Shown: piece after piece, positions 33,371 through 44,955 of the stretch | Position numbering within the stretch: the first letter of the stretch is position 1 | Layout: the number at the start of each line of letters is the position of its first letter | Assembly: GCA_013146195.2 (NCBI GenBank) | Contig: CM028377.1 | Location: 2,046,001 to 2,110,000, forward strand | Direction: 5' to 3' | DNA from: Codonopsis lanceolata | Lineage: Eukaryota; Streptophyta; Magnoliopsida; Asterales; Campanulaceae | Length of the DNA: 64,000 nt | The notes under the pieces: model-generated | Seen by the model: the letters and a program-made list of their open reading frames with translations, nothing else | Told to the model about the DNA's origin: nothing | Database searches by the model: none | Translations under genes and position numbers: made by a program

Positions 33371-33902
33371 TGATGAGCTCGGCCCAAATCCTGATCACGA
33401 GCCAAGCACATGACCCTTCATATGATGAGCACGTGGACGTCAGGGGGCAGGAAAGAGGTCACCCGAGCAGAATAAGCCGGGGCAAACATCTTACACATAA
33501 CCCGAGCAGGAATCTTCCTCACCGATCTGACCGAGCAGGAATCAAAGGCTGCTAGAAGATTAATTGACTGATAACTCTCGAGTCCGAGATTTAAGCCATC
33601 ACTCCGTCAGTTACGCAGTCAGCCCTCGATCATAGTCATAATGACTTATAATCTCTCTACTATAATGATTCAGCCCAGATTTCACTCCTAAAAAGGCTAT
33701 AAATACCCTACAATACTTCATTCGAAAGGAACGTTCACTTTTACACACCGAAACTCTGTCATTTTACTTGAACAAGCTTAAGACTTACTCTCACGCCTGA
33801 GGGGTTTCGCGAGGCCCTGCCTTGCATTCCTTTTAAGGTTTTCTTCTGTTGACAGGTTTCTCTCAAGATCATACCTTCTCATAAGCCCAGATATCCTAAC
33901 AC
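33371..33902 (+). repeat. Tat-like LTR beside antisense gene A
   Basis: Begins TGATGAGCTCGG after the polypurine tract and has a TATA box CTATAAATACC (33699). The likely end is ..TATCCTAACA (33902), chosen by the CA terminus; no partner LTR is present. It differs in sequence from the LTR at 13439, so gag (15099) and antisense gene A may derive from different elements. Confidence 0.5.
33698..33708 (+). promoter_or_regulatory. TATA box of Tat-like LTR
   Basis: GCTATAAATAC about 330 bp into the LTR, plus strand. Confidence 0.5.
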
Positions 33903-34719
33903 TGCAAGGAACGACCCAAGACCAAATTGTGTAGCATTAGATTCAAACTCAGTTTCATTGCATATAGGAGAAATTAAGGGCTGGTCCCCTTTCTCAAATA
34001 TTTAATCCCTTTATTCCCCCCGGTTTTTTTTCAACCGCTAAAGTCCATTTTCATGAAATCTCTCCTAAAATACTCGCATAAGAGAATTTATGACTGAAAT
34101 TCGCACGGATAGAGAGGAAAATAATAGATAGGTTGGGTGGTGAAGAACACTTTAGTTCTTCATCTTATATTCGATTAATCCACTACCCTAACTTCTCATT
34201 CTCTTTCCTCTTCGTCTATGGATCTTCAGTTCAACAGTAAGTTATTTTTCTTCATATGCTTCTTCTTCTTCTTTGTCTTCTTGTTCTTTGTTCTTGTTTT
34301 GCTACTTCTTTGAATTGTGTTTGTGTGTTTGATTTAAAATAGATTCATTTTGTATGTTATATTACTATGTATGTAAACTGTTCGATGAAATGCCTGAATA
34401 GATTTTAGTTCATTGGTGGATACCATTTTTTAATGTGGAACCATAAATTTTGAATGACAATGCATCATTTGGAATCGTGATGTATCGGTTTGGATTTAGA
34501 ATGAAAGAAAGATGCATTAATTTGAAATCCTTTTGTTGAGTGTGTACTTGAAAGAATGTGCATTAAGGTCTGGTTTGTTAAAATATTACAGCGAGATGCA
34601 TCATCGATTTTTGGATTATGAATTTTGATTCATTAATATCAAGTTGATGTAAAAAAAAGTGAAAATTATTGTAGGTTTGTTTGGAGGAGGAATCTAAAAA
34701 GTAAAAGTAGTTTAGAAAA
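33903..34719. other. Unassigned sequence with a possible short first exon
   Basis: A CT-rich stretch followed by ATG at 34219 (MDLQFN) and a consensus donor (A|GTAAGT near 34236) looks like a gene start, but no continuation was found. The rest is AT-rich with no recognised feature up to the Mutator-like element. Confidence 0.3.
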
Positions 34720-36571
34720 GGCAAAACCCTCCATTTGATCACCCAACTTTTCAAAAAATTGCAAGGCGGCCACCGAAAGTTTAAAACTTGCAATGAGGCC
34801 ACTAAACTAAATTAATGTTGCAAGCGCGCTCATATTTTGGATGTCTGTTAGCTCCACCGTTAAATATGAGTGAAATCTCTATTTTACCGTCTTTAAATAC
34901 CAATTATTCTCTTTATGTGATATTAGAAACCCAAAGGGGTCTAACTGAAAAAAAACCCAGATGAACAAATTTCTCTCTTTCCCGATCATTCCCCACTGTA
35001 TTCTACCATAAGTGTTTAAGAAAGAATAAAATACTTCATCTACTTCAATTTCTTTCTCTCAATGCAGATTTTCATTTAAATACCCACCAACTTGCAAACC
35101 CAATTTTTTTTCAAGTGTGTTTCGGAGCGAATTTCCCCAACCTGATTTCTTCCTTCCAATTTGCAACAAATTTCTTCCTCGACCAAATCGTTCTCCTTCG
35201 GCCATGGAATTCCAAGAAATAATCTATCAATTTCAACCATTTTTGTGCCCTAGATTTGAAAAAAAAAAAGTAAACATCTAATAATCCCAGATCTAAAAGT
35301 GTAAATCGACAACACCGTCGAGTGTTCGAGATTGAGCAACAGTGGCAATCAAAGATGCGGGGCAAAGAAAGATGAAATCGAAGATGACAGGGGGGTTGAT
35401 GATATCAATGCTGACGATGGGTGTAGGCACGACAGTGGTAGTAGATGAGAGTGAGCGAGATGCATGAGAGATCTTATGGTTTTGAATTTCTTTTTCACAG
35501 TGATGGTGGAGGCACGAAAATGGTAAGAGATTCAAGTGAAAAAGATTATTCTTTCTCCTTCCAGGCGTGATCAAGTGATGCGGCATAGATCCCCAACCAT
35601 TAGTGCTGGGTAAAACATAATTAGAAACAGCAAGAGTATTGTATAAGTTCCGTTTTATTGCAGATGAACTAGGCCGGCGATATATACCAATCCAGGGGAC
35701 AGCTAAAGAAGGATCCCTCTCTGGTCAAGCAACCCAGATCTGGTTTTATCTCTCTGGTCAAGTAACCCAGATATGAGTTTTAAAATTCAGATATGGGTAT
35801 CTTCAAGCAACAGCTCGAACAACAATAGGTCGTTTGCATATTTCAACAACAACAGAGGCCTAACTCTTGGTGACCTACTGGTTAACGGCACAGGTAAGCA
35901 GAAGCTATTCCCATGTACCCCACTGTTCGTTTTCCGCGGCTGGTTCGGTTTTGTCCGGCTTGACCATGGCGTTCAACGTCGTCTACATCATCATTTTCGT
36001 TTTCAGATATGGGTTTTGGTGGGTTTGTTTAATGGAGGAAATTTACGGAGGTTTTAAGATCCAATGACACATATTCTACTTTTTGAGATTTTCGAAAGAC
36101 AAGGGAAGATTTACCCCCACCGATGTTGCTTGTCTTCATTTGATGATGGTGGGAGGGGCGGTTGTTGGTAGTGTTGTGTTTGGGGTGAAGGGGATGTAAT
36201 TTGTCATTCTCTCTCCACACTCTAGTAAAGTCAAATCTGAAATACCTGCTGCCGGAATGCTAGAAGAAAAATTCATGGTTCCTGGATTCTGGAAGGACTC
36301 TAGTAGAAGTATGAAAGAAGACTACATATTTATAAAAAAAATTCAGTTAGACCACTTTGGGTTTCTAATATCAAATAAAGAGAATAATTGTTATTTAAAG
36401 GGGGCAAAATAGGGATTTCACTCATATTTAACGGTGGAGCTAACGGACATCCAAAATATGGGCACCCTTGCAACATTAATTTAGTTCAGTAACCTCATTG
36501 CAAGTTTTAAATTTTCGGTGGCCGCCTTACAATTTCTTAAAAAATTAAGTGGTCAAATGGAGGATTTTGCC
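34720..36571. mobile_element. Mutator-like element, non-autonomous, ~240-bp TIRs
   Basis: Long terminal inverted repeats: 34720-34957 (GGCAAAACCCTCCATTTGAT..) against 36341-36571 (..ATGGAGGATTTTGCC). Flanks TTTAGAAAA (34711-34719) and TTTCGAAAA (36572-36580) are a 9-bp duplication with one mismatch, as expected for MULEs. The 1.4-kb interior has no MURA-type transposase. Short frames (35293-35586 minus, 35773-36057 plus) are unrecognised; captured host sequence (Pack-MULE) is possible. Confidence 0.88.
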
Positions 36572-36810
36572 TTTCGAAAATGAAAGAGAAAGGGATGTAG
36601 GGTCGAAGTGATGAAATAGAAACCAATTCATTTATTGCTAAACGGACATATAACGTGTTTAAGTTTGCCGACATCTTCATCTACACAAAAACAAAAGATA
36701 AAAGATGTTACTTTAATCTGGTCTTGGCACAAGCCACATCAGCGTCTTGAGATTCTTGTCTTCTTGACCGACAAGCCTTTCCAGTTTTTCCATAATCACA
36801 AAATAAATAC

Positions 36811-36859
<49 letters not shown>
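36811..36859 (+). repeat. Heptanucleotide microsatellite (TAGGCAG)n
   Basis: About seven uninterrupted copies of TAGGCAG, ending about 55 bp before the ATG of the candidate exon. Confidence 0.95.
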
Positions 36860-36913
36860 GGCATTCAAATTGGAAATTGGGAGAGACCGAGAGATCATCG
36901 AATAAACTCAGCT

Positions 36914-37007
36914 ATGTCGACTGTGTATACGTGGGGAAATGATTTCAAGGGGGCTTCTACTTCTGTGTTCAAGACTAGTCTTCTACGGACCGATGCTCTC
37001 CACAAGG
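36914..37007 (+). CDS. Candidate first exon of an unidentified gene
   Basis: ATG at 36914 begins MSTVYTWGNDFKGASTSVF and the frame runs to ..LRTDALHK, where AAG|GTTAGA gives a possible splice donor (~37007). Upstream 36860-36913 looks like a 5' leader. The GC content and codon pattern are more gene-like than the flanks. I do not recognise the protein. Downstream 37010-37550 is AT-rich and gives no second exon, so it may be an orphan exon or chance. Confidence 0.3.
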
Positions 37008-37551
37008 TTAGAATGCTTATACTCAGTTTTATAATTCTAAAACATGGACCTCCTCCAATCCAACTAATTCCTTCTTTATATACCTTTTCAGATTTACTTA
37101 TTTCTATTTTTTTCAATTACACTATCAATATATCTTTTTTACAATTTTTTTTTTCGACAAATAAAAAAAACTAAAGTACTCCTTCTGTTCCTAATTAATT
37201 AGTTTGTCAGTTTAACATGGCATAAAGAATTTTTTTCTTGGTCAAAGATAAGGTGAGTTAATACATTGTTTTTTTTTTCGATGAGAGGGTAATTAAGGCT
37301 TTCGGAATAGATATTAAGACAAGATGGAGCGGGTTTTTTCATTAGCGGCGAATCAAGTGGAGTAAGCATGCCGATAGATTAAATTTGTTTTTTAATTGTT
37401 ATTGATTATTATTGGTATTGAAATGAGCCCTAAACGAGCTTAAATAATTAAAAATAGAATAATTTGAGTCAGTTTTCAATTGTTCGTCGTCAATTAAATT
37501 TGTTTAATATAAGTTTCGTCATTCAATTAATATGTGTTGAGTTACGAATGA

Positions 37552-37725
37552 GTCCGGATCCTCTATTCCAAAGTGTATTTCATCTTCTATTCCAATGTAA
37601 GATCCACCGTTAACTTGTCAATCAGTAATTGATTTTGTTTATATAATTAATTTTGTTAATTTACTAATTGACAAGTTAACGGTGATCGACATTGAATAAG
37701 ATAATATACTGAATAGAGATCCAAC
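37552..37725. mobile_element. Foldback MITE
   Basis: Outer arms GGATCCTCTATTC (37557) and GAATAGAGATCC (37711) and inner arms CACCGTTAACTTGTCAAT / ATTGACAAGTTAACGGTG give a long hairpin. No coding capacity. Target duplication not resolved. Confidence 0.65.
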
Positions 37726-38270
37726 TACGTCGACTCCATTTATATTTTTAGTCTTTTAGAAGTTAGAATAGAATAGAGAGAAATTTGGGTCACTCTTTTG
37801 AAAGATTTTCAACTGCTATCTACTATACATTTTTATAATTGGAAAAGAACACTTTTTGTGTAAAAGGACGAGTATACCCTTAATGAATCAAACATGCTTG
37901 CAGTAAGTATCAGTTCTAGCATTGTCATGCAGGATTTTGATGTATAATTATGTGCATAACGACTCATGATTTTTGCATCATACATCGCGATGCATGATTT
38001 AGAATTGTGTAATTATCACCTATTTCACAATGTGCATTGCAATTCTAAATCAATGCATCACGATCCAACTAGTCATTTTCTAATTCATTGTGATGCATTG
38101 TGATTCCCAATTGATGCATCACGAGTCCAAATTGATGTATCGCTGATTCGCTGCTACTGAAATTTGATTCACCGTGATACACTTTTTTTGCATTTACATT
38201 TTAATTATTTATTTAATTTTCAAAAATTGCACTTATTCCAATTCATTAATTTTATTAATGTTAATCAATT

Positions 38271-38272
<2 letters not shown>

Positions 38273-38338
<66 letters not shown>
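38273..38338. repeat. (TA)n microsatellite
   Basis: About 33 uninterrupted AT dinucleotides. Confidence 0.98.
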
Positions 38339-38339
<1 letters not shown>

Positions 38340-38419
38340 CTTAATAAGTTTGATGTAATTTTAATTAAATTGAAATTGGATAATAAAAGTTTAATCTATT
38401 AGAAAATGAATGAGTATCT

Positions 38420-38547
38420 ATAAGACGGTCTTACGAATCTTAATTCGTAAGACGGAGCCCCACTCTCTCATAACTCAACCCACCAACACATGGTGGGTCA
38501 GGTAAAAGGGATCCGTCTTACAAAAAATAACCGTAAGACCATCTTAC
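38420..38547. mobile_element. Small MITE with TAAGACGGTCTTACG arms
   Basis: ATAAGACGGTCTTACG (38420-38435) pairs with CGTAAGACCATCTTAC (38532-38547), two mismatches. Length about 130 bp, AT-flanked. Superfamily not determined. Confidence 0.55.
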
Positions 38548-38737
38548 CTAAATTTTTGCCTTAGAGAATAATGTATTTATTAATTATTTATTTATTTATT
38601 ATAAAAGGTGGTCTCCTATAATTCGGATGTATCCAGGTTAAATAAGGTAAATTTCAAAAATATAAGTGCAACCCCTTAGTTTTTGAAAATTACAGCGCCA
38701 CCCCTAATGCGTATATATACAAAGTATCACTTTTTAC

Positions 38738-38984
38738 GCCCTCACGGGCGTAGCTCGGTTGGTTAAGAGCTAGTAGATTTGGAACATGACCAATGGTCAA
38801 TGATCGAGTCCTAGCAACCGCAGTGTGAGAGTTTCATCCTCTTGTAGGGGTAGCTTCTTGTAGGTACTAGGCACGGATCCTCCTAACTACTTAATCGCTA
38901 AGTCACCGTGACTCTCTTTCACATTCTCATGGGGTTGGGGTGTGGGAGCTCTCGGGGGGAAAGTTTCCCTTTTTTGGAACAGAA
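38738..38984 (+). mobile_element. tRNA-derived SINE, 247 bp
   Basis: Perfect 12-bp target duplication TATCACTTTTTA at 38726-38737 and 38985-38996. Inside, near the 5' end, is a pol III A box TAGCTCGGTTGG (38752) and about 50 bp on a B-box-like GATCGAGTCCTAG. A tRNA-unrelated body follows. These define a SINE retroposed by target-primed reverse transcription. It is not a tRNA gene because the acceptor and anticodon arms do not close. Confidence 0.88.
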
Positions 38985-39709
38985 TATCACTTTTTATTAT
39001 TAAAAGTGTAACTACCGTATATAGTTCATTTCGAATGATATTTGGCTATTTATTGAAATAATCTCCTTTTCTTTTAGTTTTTTTTTCATCTTCATTTTTT
39101 TAATTATAATTTAAATGACTGTAATTTAATTTAAAAATAAATATTCTCAATGCATTTAACTTACAGATATAAGCAGTGTTCTAAAACTCCCCGCCTAGGC
39201 GCTAGGCCCCTCTCTACCGCCGCGACTTTCTTAGTCGCCGCCTAATCGACCAAGCCGGCGCTTACGCCAAATCTCGCCGACCTTAATTTATTTTTGTAAC
39301 TTTGATTTTGTGGCATGCGGTAACCGGAGAAGGAAGGGGGCGAACTGGAGAAGGAAGGGGGAGTGGTAATGGTGAGGCAGAGAGGGAGGTAGAAAGAAAA
39401 GTGGTTTGATTTTGTGGATATTTGGTTGGATGAGAGAGAGAATAGATTAAAGGGTTAGATCTAGGAGGATATGTTAGACTGTAGGTTGTAGGGGCAGTAG
39501 GTAGGTGAAGTAATATTTTTTTGTTTTTAGTTCTAAACTTGGCTGGTTTATTGCTTTGGGGTTGTTGAGAATTATGATTAATGGTAGGTTTGTATATTTT
39601 TGTTCATTTTACAAATATAGACAAATGTTTGATAAAATGACAAATAAAAAAAAAAAATTAAATTTGTAGTCAATATGTTTGATCTTTGATCACGCAATAT
39701 TTGTGGTGA
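38985..39709. other. Unassigned; includes a GC-rich repeat-like patch
   Basis: 39176-39300 starts CAGTGTTCTAAAACTC and continues with GCGCCTAGG-like motifs. That resembles one end of a dispersed plant repeat, possibly hAT-like, but no second end is visible. The remainder shows no coding or structural signal. Confidence 0.35.
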
Positions 39710-40435
39710 TCTTGTCTTGACGTCCACGTATGCGCGAGGATGAGGTGGCAGCTTCTTCTATGTCCAGCGGTTAACCTGCATAGTAAAAACAATAAACTCC
39801 GTTAAGGTGTCGGGTTGGCCCGACTATAACCCTCCGGTGTATGAATTAGTTTTCCGGTAAGGTTTTGGTAATAAATGAGCCGTGATAATTGTTTGATAGA
39901 GAGCTGTGATAAGAGAGTTAGAATATCCTTGAAATTACATGCCTTGCCCTGAATAAGGGCTCTCATATTTATACCTGATATTGATGGCGGCGTGGCGGTT
40001 GCTATTGGGGAACACAAAGCGCCGTTATTAAATGCGTTGAGGCGTTCGTCGGGAGTGGGTGAAGCTGCGTGTGTCGAGAGTTGGTATTGGCGTGCAGCGG
40101 TTTTCTCGGGCCTAGGGAAATGGTTTGTCGGGGTGAATGATTGGTTTGAGGCCGAGGCCGAGCGGTCTCGGTGACAAAAGCTTTGGTTTATTCGTCAAGG
40201 TTGAGGATTTACGAAGACTGATTTGGGGGCGAGGCCGAGGGATCCCGCGATCTGTTAGGTGAGTTGCGGCTGGGCTCGCAGTTAGTGCCGAGGGTATCTA
40301 TGCCGAGGCTGGAATCATTTATCTATTGGCGAGTGATCTTGTCCTCGCAACGAGTGGTCCTGTGGGTGGGACCCTCTTCATGCCGGTCGGATCTTTGTTC
40401 ATGCCGAGGGTTAACCCTCGATTTCAATCCCTTCG
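39710..40435 (-). repeat. LTR of Tat-like element B (approximate)
   Basis: Placed by a minus-strand TATA box (rc of CATATTTATACC, ~39966-39977) and by a minus-strand GTAGGGGCCAC tract at 40436-40446 that matches the tract before the LTR at 33371. Both ends are uncertain; the expected TG start is not clear. Confidence 0.4.
39966..39977 (-). promoter_or_regulatory. TATA box of element B LTR
   Basis: Minus-strand GGTATAAATATG, same strand as element B pol. Confidence 0.45.
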
Positions 40436-40822
40436 TGGCCCCTACTTTTTGGCCGCCGATGCCGAGAGGCGTAAAGTATACCGCTTACTTGATGGTAGGG
40501 GTTGGTGTCACGCTTTTGGCCGATGATGACGCACGGGTTCGATTGAGGCGAGGTCGGGTTTCTCGCCGTAACGAGGTTCAAACCGAGGCCGGAAGTTTAT
40601 GGGGCGCTGCAGGACGCCGTCACGCTCTTTTCAGGCCGTCATTTCATTAAATGCGGTTTTCGGGCGCTTGGTATTCGTTTTGGGCGGCTGAATTTCGAAA
40701 ATTTATTTCGCCGCTTTTGCATCTCGAATTTCGAGAAAATGATCACGTGGCACGCTTTGAGCGCGCGAAAAATTTCGCTGGCGTGCGATTCGGCACCTGC
40801 TAAAGACGTCGTAGCGGTAGGG

Positions 40823-40832
40823 GTATAAAAAC
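40823..40832 (+). promoter_or_regulatory. TATA box of antisense gene B
   Basis: GTATAAAAAC on the plus strand, about 350 bp upstream of ATG 41174 and about 385 bp inside the inferred LTR border. A CT-rich leader with TCTCTC runs follows. Confidence 0.55.
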
Positions 40833-41173
40833 TTTCTTTCGCTTTTTCCGCTTACCTTTCTTATTTTCTCTCTCGCATCTCTCTCTACCGGTTTTAGGCG
40901 ATTTCGGCTATACTCCCAAGTTCTCCTCCGCTTAACTCGCCGTTTCCGGCACCGTAGTGTGATTTCTCTTTCACGCTGGCCCTATTTAGGTGATTTTCGA
41001 TTTGTTTGCGTGGTTTTGGGGTCTACTTTTTTCTCGGTTTTGACTTTTCCCGCAATACTCTTCATTTTTCAGGCATACTTTCTGCTTTAACGGTAGATTT
41101 CTCCGACGATCCTCCAGTTTGTTCTTTGCTTGGTACGGTCTCTTTTCCTTTGCTTTTTCTTTCTTAGAGTAAA

Positions 41174-44100
41174 ATGTCCCGTAGGATTCCTTTCCCCGTT
41201 TTTTCGTCTTCATCTTCCTCTAGCAGTTCCTCCATGGAACTGATAGATTACCGAACAGGTTATTAGAATACTGCTTCTAGGAGTCCTCCTCTCTTCCTTT
41301 CGGCGACGTGGCCGAGGCTTCGCCGCCGAACGCCAAGTGAATCTCCGGTCGAGGATCTTTCTGCCCCGTGCCCTTCGTGGTGTAGTCCTTTAGTTGAGGA
41401 TCCAATCGAGGTTTCGGTAGGATAATGCCGAGGATGTAGACCTCGGTGGTTTTGAGGGTGGCGACCAGAATGACGAGGCCGAGTCGTTCTGCTCGTGGTC
41501 CCGCTTGGAGAGGCGTGGAGGTGAGAGTTTGCTTGGCCGAGGAGATTGTGGTAGATACTGTCATTCATAAGGAGACGACCGTGCGTCCTCTAAGTTCGGA
41601 GAGTTCTGGGTCTTGTTCGATTTCTTCGTTAGACTCCTGACGGCGAGGGCCCTTTGTTGAGTCGGTCTTTGGGAAGTCTCCTCCGCGGTGGTCCCATGTA
41701 TAGATGGAGGATAGGTGGTGGCGGTCACTCCTCGCCAAGCGAGGTTTCTCCTTGCGAGTTACTTGGTGAGGGTTAGCCCGACCGGAAGATTCGGTGATGA
41801 GGTTTTTCTTCCTGATATTCCCTTCGACGCCCTATGAGATTGTTTTCGTGCGAGTTCAGATCGGCTTAAGTCCGATTGCTCAATTTTTTACCGTGGAGCG
41901 AAGTTCTCAGATTTTCTCAGCGGATCGAAAGAAATTTGCGGCAACGATACTTGACAGATGGCTAGCTGGAGGCGCCGCTTCTGGAGAGAGAGATGCTTCT
42001 CGAGAGAGTCGTCTGCGGCCTTTCGAGAATCGGATAGGATTAGCGATGTGGAGGCTTCGGTCGCGGTATATGGATCCGATTTTTTCCGAGGTTGTATTCC
42101 AGATTCGAGGTTAGGGATTTCCGAGCTGAGGAGCCTTCGTAGTCATGTTGCTTTTTATTCTAGCCTCTTCGAATCATCGGGCTTCGCTTGCCTCGATCCA
42201 TTTATTTGCGAAGTTTCTCACTCAAACGAGCTCCTGCCGCTTGACCTCTCGCCCAATCTAACCTGCTTGGTGAGCCGCTATCCGCACTCGAGCGAAGGGA
42301 TTCGAGCCTTCGTTGGACCTCTTTGCTATTATTACAAGGTCGGTGTTTCCATGCAACGATCGATCGCTCTTAGGCATCTCGAGGGTTCCCTCTTTTCCGC
42401 CGCTGGGAATAAGGACCAGGTGGTCCGACAAGGTTCTTCTCGTGGAGTCGAGTCGTGGATGGAATTTTGAGATTCCTGATGGGAAACCACACGGTCTGGG
42501 GCGGACGAAGTCTCTTAATGATACCGATGAAGCTGCGAGGATTGCTATTGAGGCTCCCCTGTTCGACGATGAGGGGGTGCAGGTTCGATCATATGATTGG
42601 AAAGCCATTGTTGAGAACGAGGCCTCCTATCGAAATTTTGGATCTCGGCAATGAGGTTGAAGGAGTGGAGAGGGCGTACTCTCCTTTTGAATATGTGAGC
42701 TGTGGGGGCTGGGCCCTGCATCAGGGTTGGATATTTGGCTCGGCTTGTCCGAGGTGTGAGGGAATAGATGGGCTCGAGTGCCCAACATCAGGTTAATTTT
42801 GTTTATTTCTGTTTGTTTGTATCCTTTGGTTTTTTGCAAGTGTTTTCGTCTTTTGAGTACTAATGCGACCTTCCATTTCTTTTTGTAGAGATGGCTATCT
42901 CTCGAGATGCTGTTTTGGCCAAACTACAGGCCGGGGAGGAAAAAAGACAAGCCGAGCTTAGAGCCTCGGCGGCTAGGGGTATGGGAGCGAGTTGTTGCCC
43001 CGTCGGTGTTCTAGAGGACCCTACTAGGTGGCCCCTCGCAGCCTCCATCTTCGGCGGCTCCTCCTACTAAGGCGAAAGCAGCGGCCAGGCGATGCCCAGA
43101 GGGCTAAAAGGCGAAAGTTCGAGCTCAGGCCCCCTGGCTGCTGAGGCGACTCTTGTCTCATCTCCCTCCTCTCGGCCGGGCGCGTGGTGTCTGATAATGA
43201 GCATGTTGTCAACCACGTCGTCAAGGTGATAAACAACTTCCCTGCCGATCTTGCGGGCTACGAGGCGGCTTTCGGCGAGGTGTGTCGGCGGGCTGTGGCT
43301 TGCGCGATGAGGCCCGCTGAAGCTATTTCAAGCTGCATGATTTTGTGGGCTAGCTTTGAGCGAGGTAAAAGCGTGCCTTTCTTTCTTTTTCGCATTTTGT
43401 GCCTTTGGCTTGTGTTGCTAACGTTTACTTTGTTTCTTGACTTGGGGTCGGAATTGTGCGTGATATCATGACAGGCCGAGCAAAGCCGCCGAAGTCTGCG
43501 AGGATGGAGAAGGCTTTGACAAGCCTTGAGGGAGATCTCTTCTAGCGGAAAAAGTAAAGTCCACGGAAGGGGATTTGGTTTTGAAGAACGAAGAGGTCTC
43601 AACTCGCCGAGAAGACGGCTTTCTTTGGAGGCGAGCAAAGGTCAAGGACAAGGCGGCGAGGCTGGAACGCAGGTGAGCGAGCTCGAGGCCAAGCTAAAGG
43701 GAGTGGTGGGTGAGCTCGAGAACTTGAAGGCCGAGCTTTCAGCGAAACCTAGCGAGGAGGAGGTTATGGCAAAGTACCGGAGCTCGTTCGATTATGAGAT
43801 AGAGGCCCTGGATTACATGGAGACGGGCCGAGTCCAGGCCTTTCGAGCTGTGGCGGCAAAGGGTGTGCCGGTGTCTGATGTGGCGGAGATGGCGAGTCTT
43901 GCCTCTTTTGGCCCAGAGTGCCGAGGTGTCTCTTCGTTGATACCATTTGATGAGGTTGAGCTTGGTCAAATAAGAAATGCCGACGCCGCGGTTGAAGCTC
44001 CTGAATGGCTGCCCCCTCCTGCCGAGGCGAACAACCTATTTGCCTTGTTGATTCAGAGAAATGCCTACGTGAAAGGCAGCCTACCGTGGCTTTGCGGCAG

Positions 44101-44262
44101 CGAAGCGAGCTATCCTCAGAGGACACTATCACGGGTGATCAATTGATGGCCGAGTTAGAAGGCCAGAAGTCTAGCAGGGAGGAGCTTTCGAAGAGTCAGT
44201 ACATTTCTGAGCAAGCAGCGGCTCGCGAAGAGGAGGAGGCTGGTGGGGAAGGTTTAGCCTAG
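41174..44262 (+). pseudogene. Antisense gene B of a Tat-like element (aORF)
   Basis: Plus-strand gene opposite to element B pol. ATG 41174 starts MSRRIPFPVF then a serine run and a possible donor near 41260. Middle: DPFICEVSHSNELLPLDLSPN (42200-42262), then RTRWSDKVLLVESSRGWNF (~42410-42470), which aligns with DKWDKMIIVVESRVGWPF of gene A. C-terminal: coiled coil (VSELEAKLKGVVGELENLKA, 43670-43735), then EAPEWLPPPAEANNLF, matching EPEWIPPTPLANNV of gene A. Ends at 44260-44262. Several frameshifts disable it. Same family as antisense gene A but strongly diverged. Function unknown. Confidence 0.7.
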
Positions 44263-44471
44263 GAATTTTATCATCTTTTCCAATGAACAATTTCGAACAC
44301 TGTTTATTTGTAATTAACCTTTATCCTTGGTGTGAATTATAAGTATGTTTTTGTTGTTAGTTTAGTTTTTGCTCGTGTTTTCCTTTGTTTGGTGCAAGTG
44401 TTTTCTGCTTATATATATGTAAATGTTAGCAGATATTGCGACTTTGTTTGGCGAGGCAATCGACCGTTTTG

Positions 44472-44900
44472 ATGAGGCAATGTGACCTCGTTTGTAGCGA
44501 GATGATTCGATCTCGTTTTAGCGGCGATGCGACGTTTTGATGAGGCGTGCGACCTCGTTTGTAGCGAGATAATTCGATCTCGTTTTGGCGGCTGCGACCT
44601 CGTTTTGATGAGGCAATGCGACCTCGTTTGTAGCGAGATAATTCGATCTCGTTTTGGCGAGGCAATGCGACCTCGGTTTGATGAGGCAATGCGACCTCGT
44701 TTGTGGCGAGATAATTCGATCTCGTTTTGGCGAGGCAATGCGACCTCGGTTTGATGAGGCAATGCGACCTCGTTTGTGGCGAGATAATTCGATCTCGTTT
44801 TGGCGAGGCAATGCGACCTCGGTTTGATGAGGCAATGCGACCTCGTTTGTTGCGAGATATTCGATCTCGTTTTGGCGCGAGATGCGACCTCGAATATATG
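44472..44900. repeat. Tandem array, 73-bp unit of three ~24-bp subunits
   Basis: About five to six copies. Each unit has three subunits of form GAG-N10-CTC followed by GTTTTGGC or similar (for example GAGGCAATGCGACCTC, GAGATAATTCGATCTC). The subunits are small dyads. The array lies exactly between the integrase stop (minus, ~44956) and the antisense gene B stop (plus, 44262). Open frames across it are repeat artefacts. Confidence 0.9.
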
Positions 44901-44955
44901 GTTTGAACAAGCTTTTCGGTTTGAAAAATTTCCCTTTCATATATAAGAAGATTAC

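Noticed and set aside
36914..37007. RCC1/UVR8-type repeat because of the 'YTWGND' start
   Set aside because: Only one short WG motif, no repeat periodicity and no following exon. Left as an unidentified candidate exon.
37184..37212. Stowaway-like end (CTCCTTCTGTTCC)
   Set aside because: Only one terminus was found; no inverted partner and no TA flank on a second side.
38738..38820. tRNA gene
   Set aside because: A and B boxes are present but acceptor and anticodon stems do not fold, and target duplications show it is a SINE.
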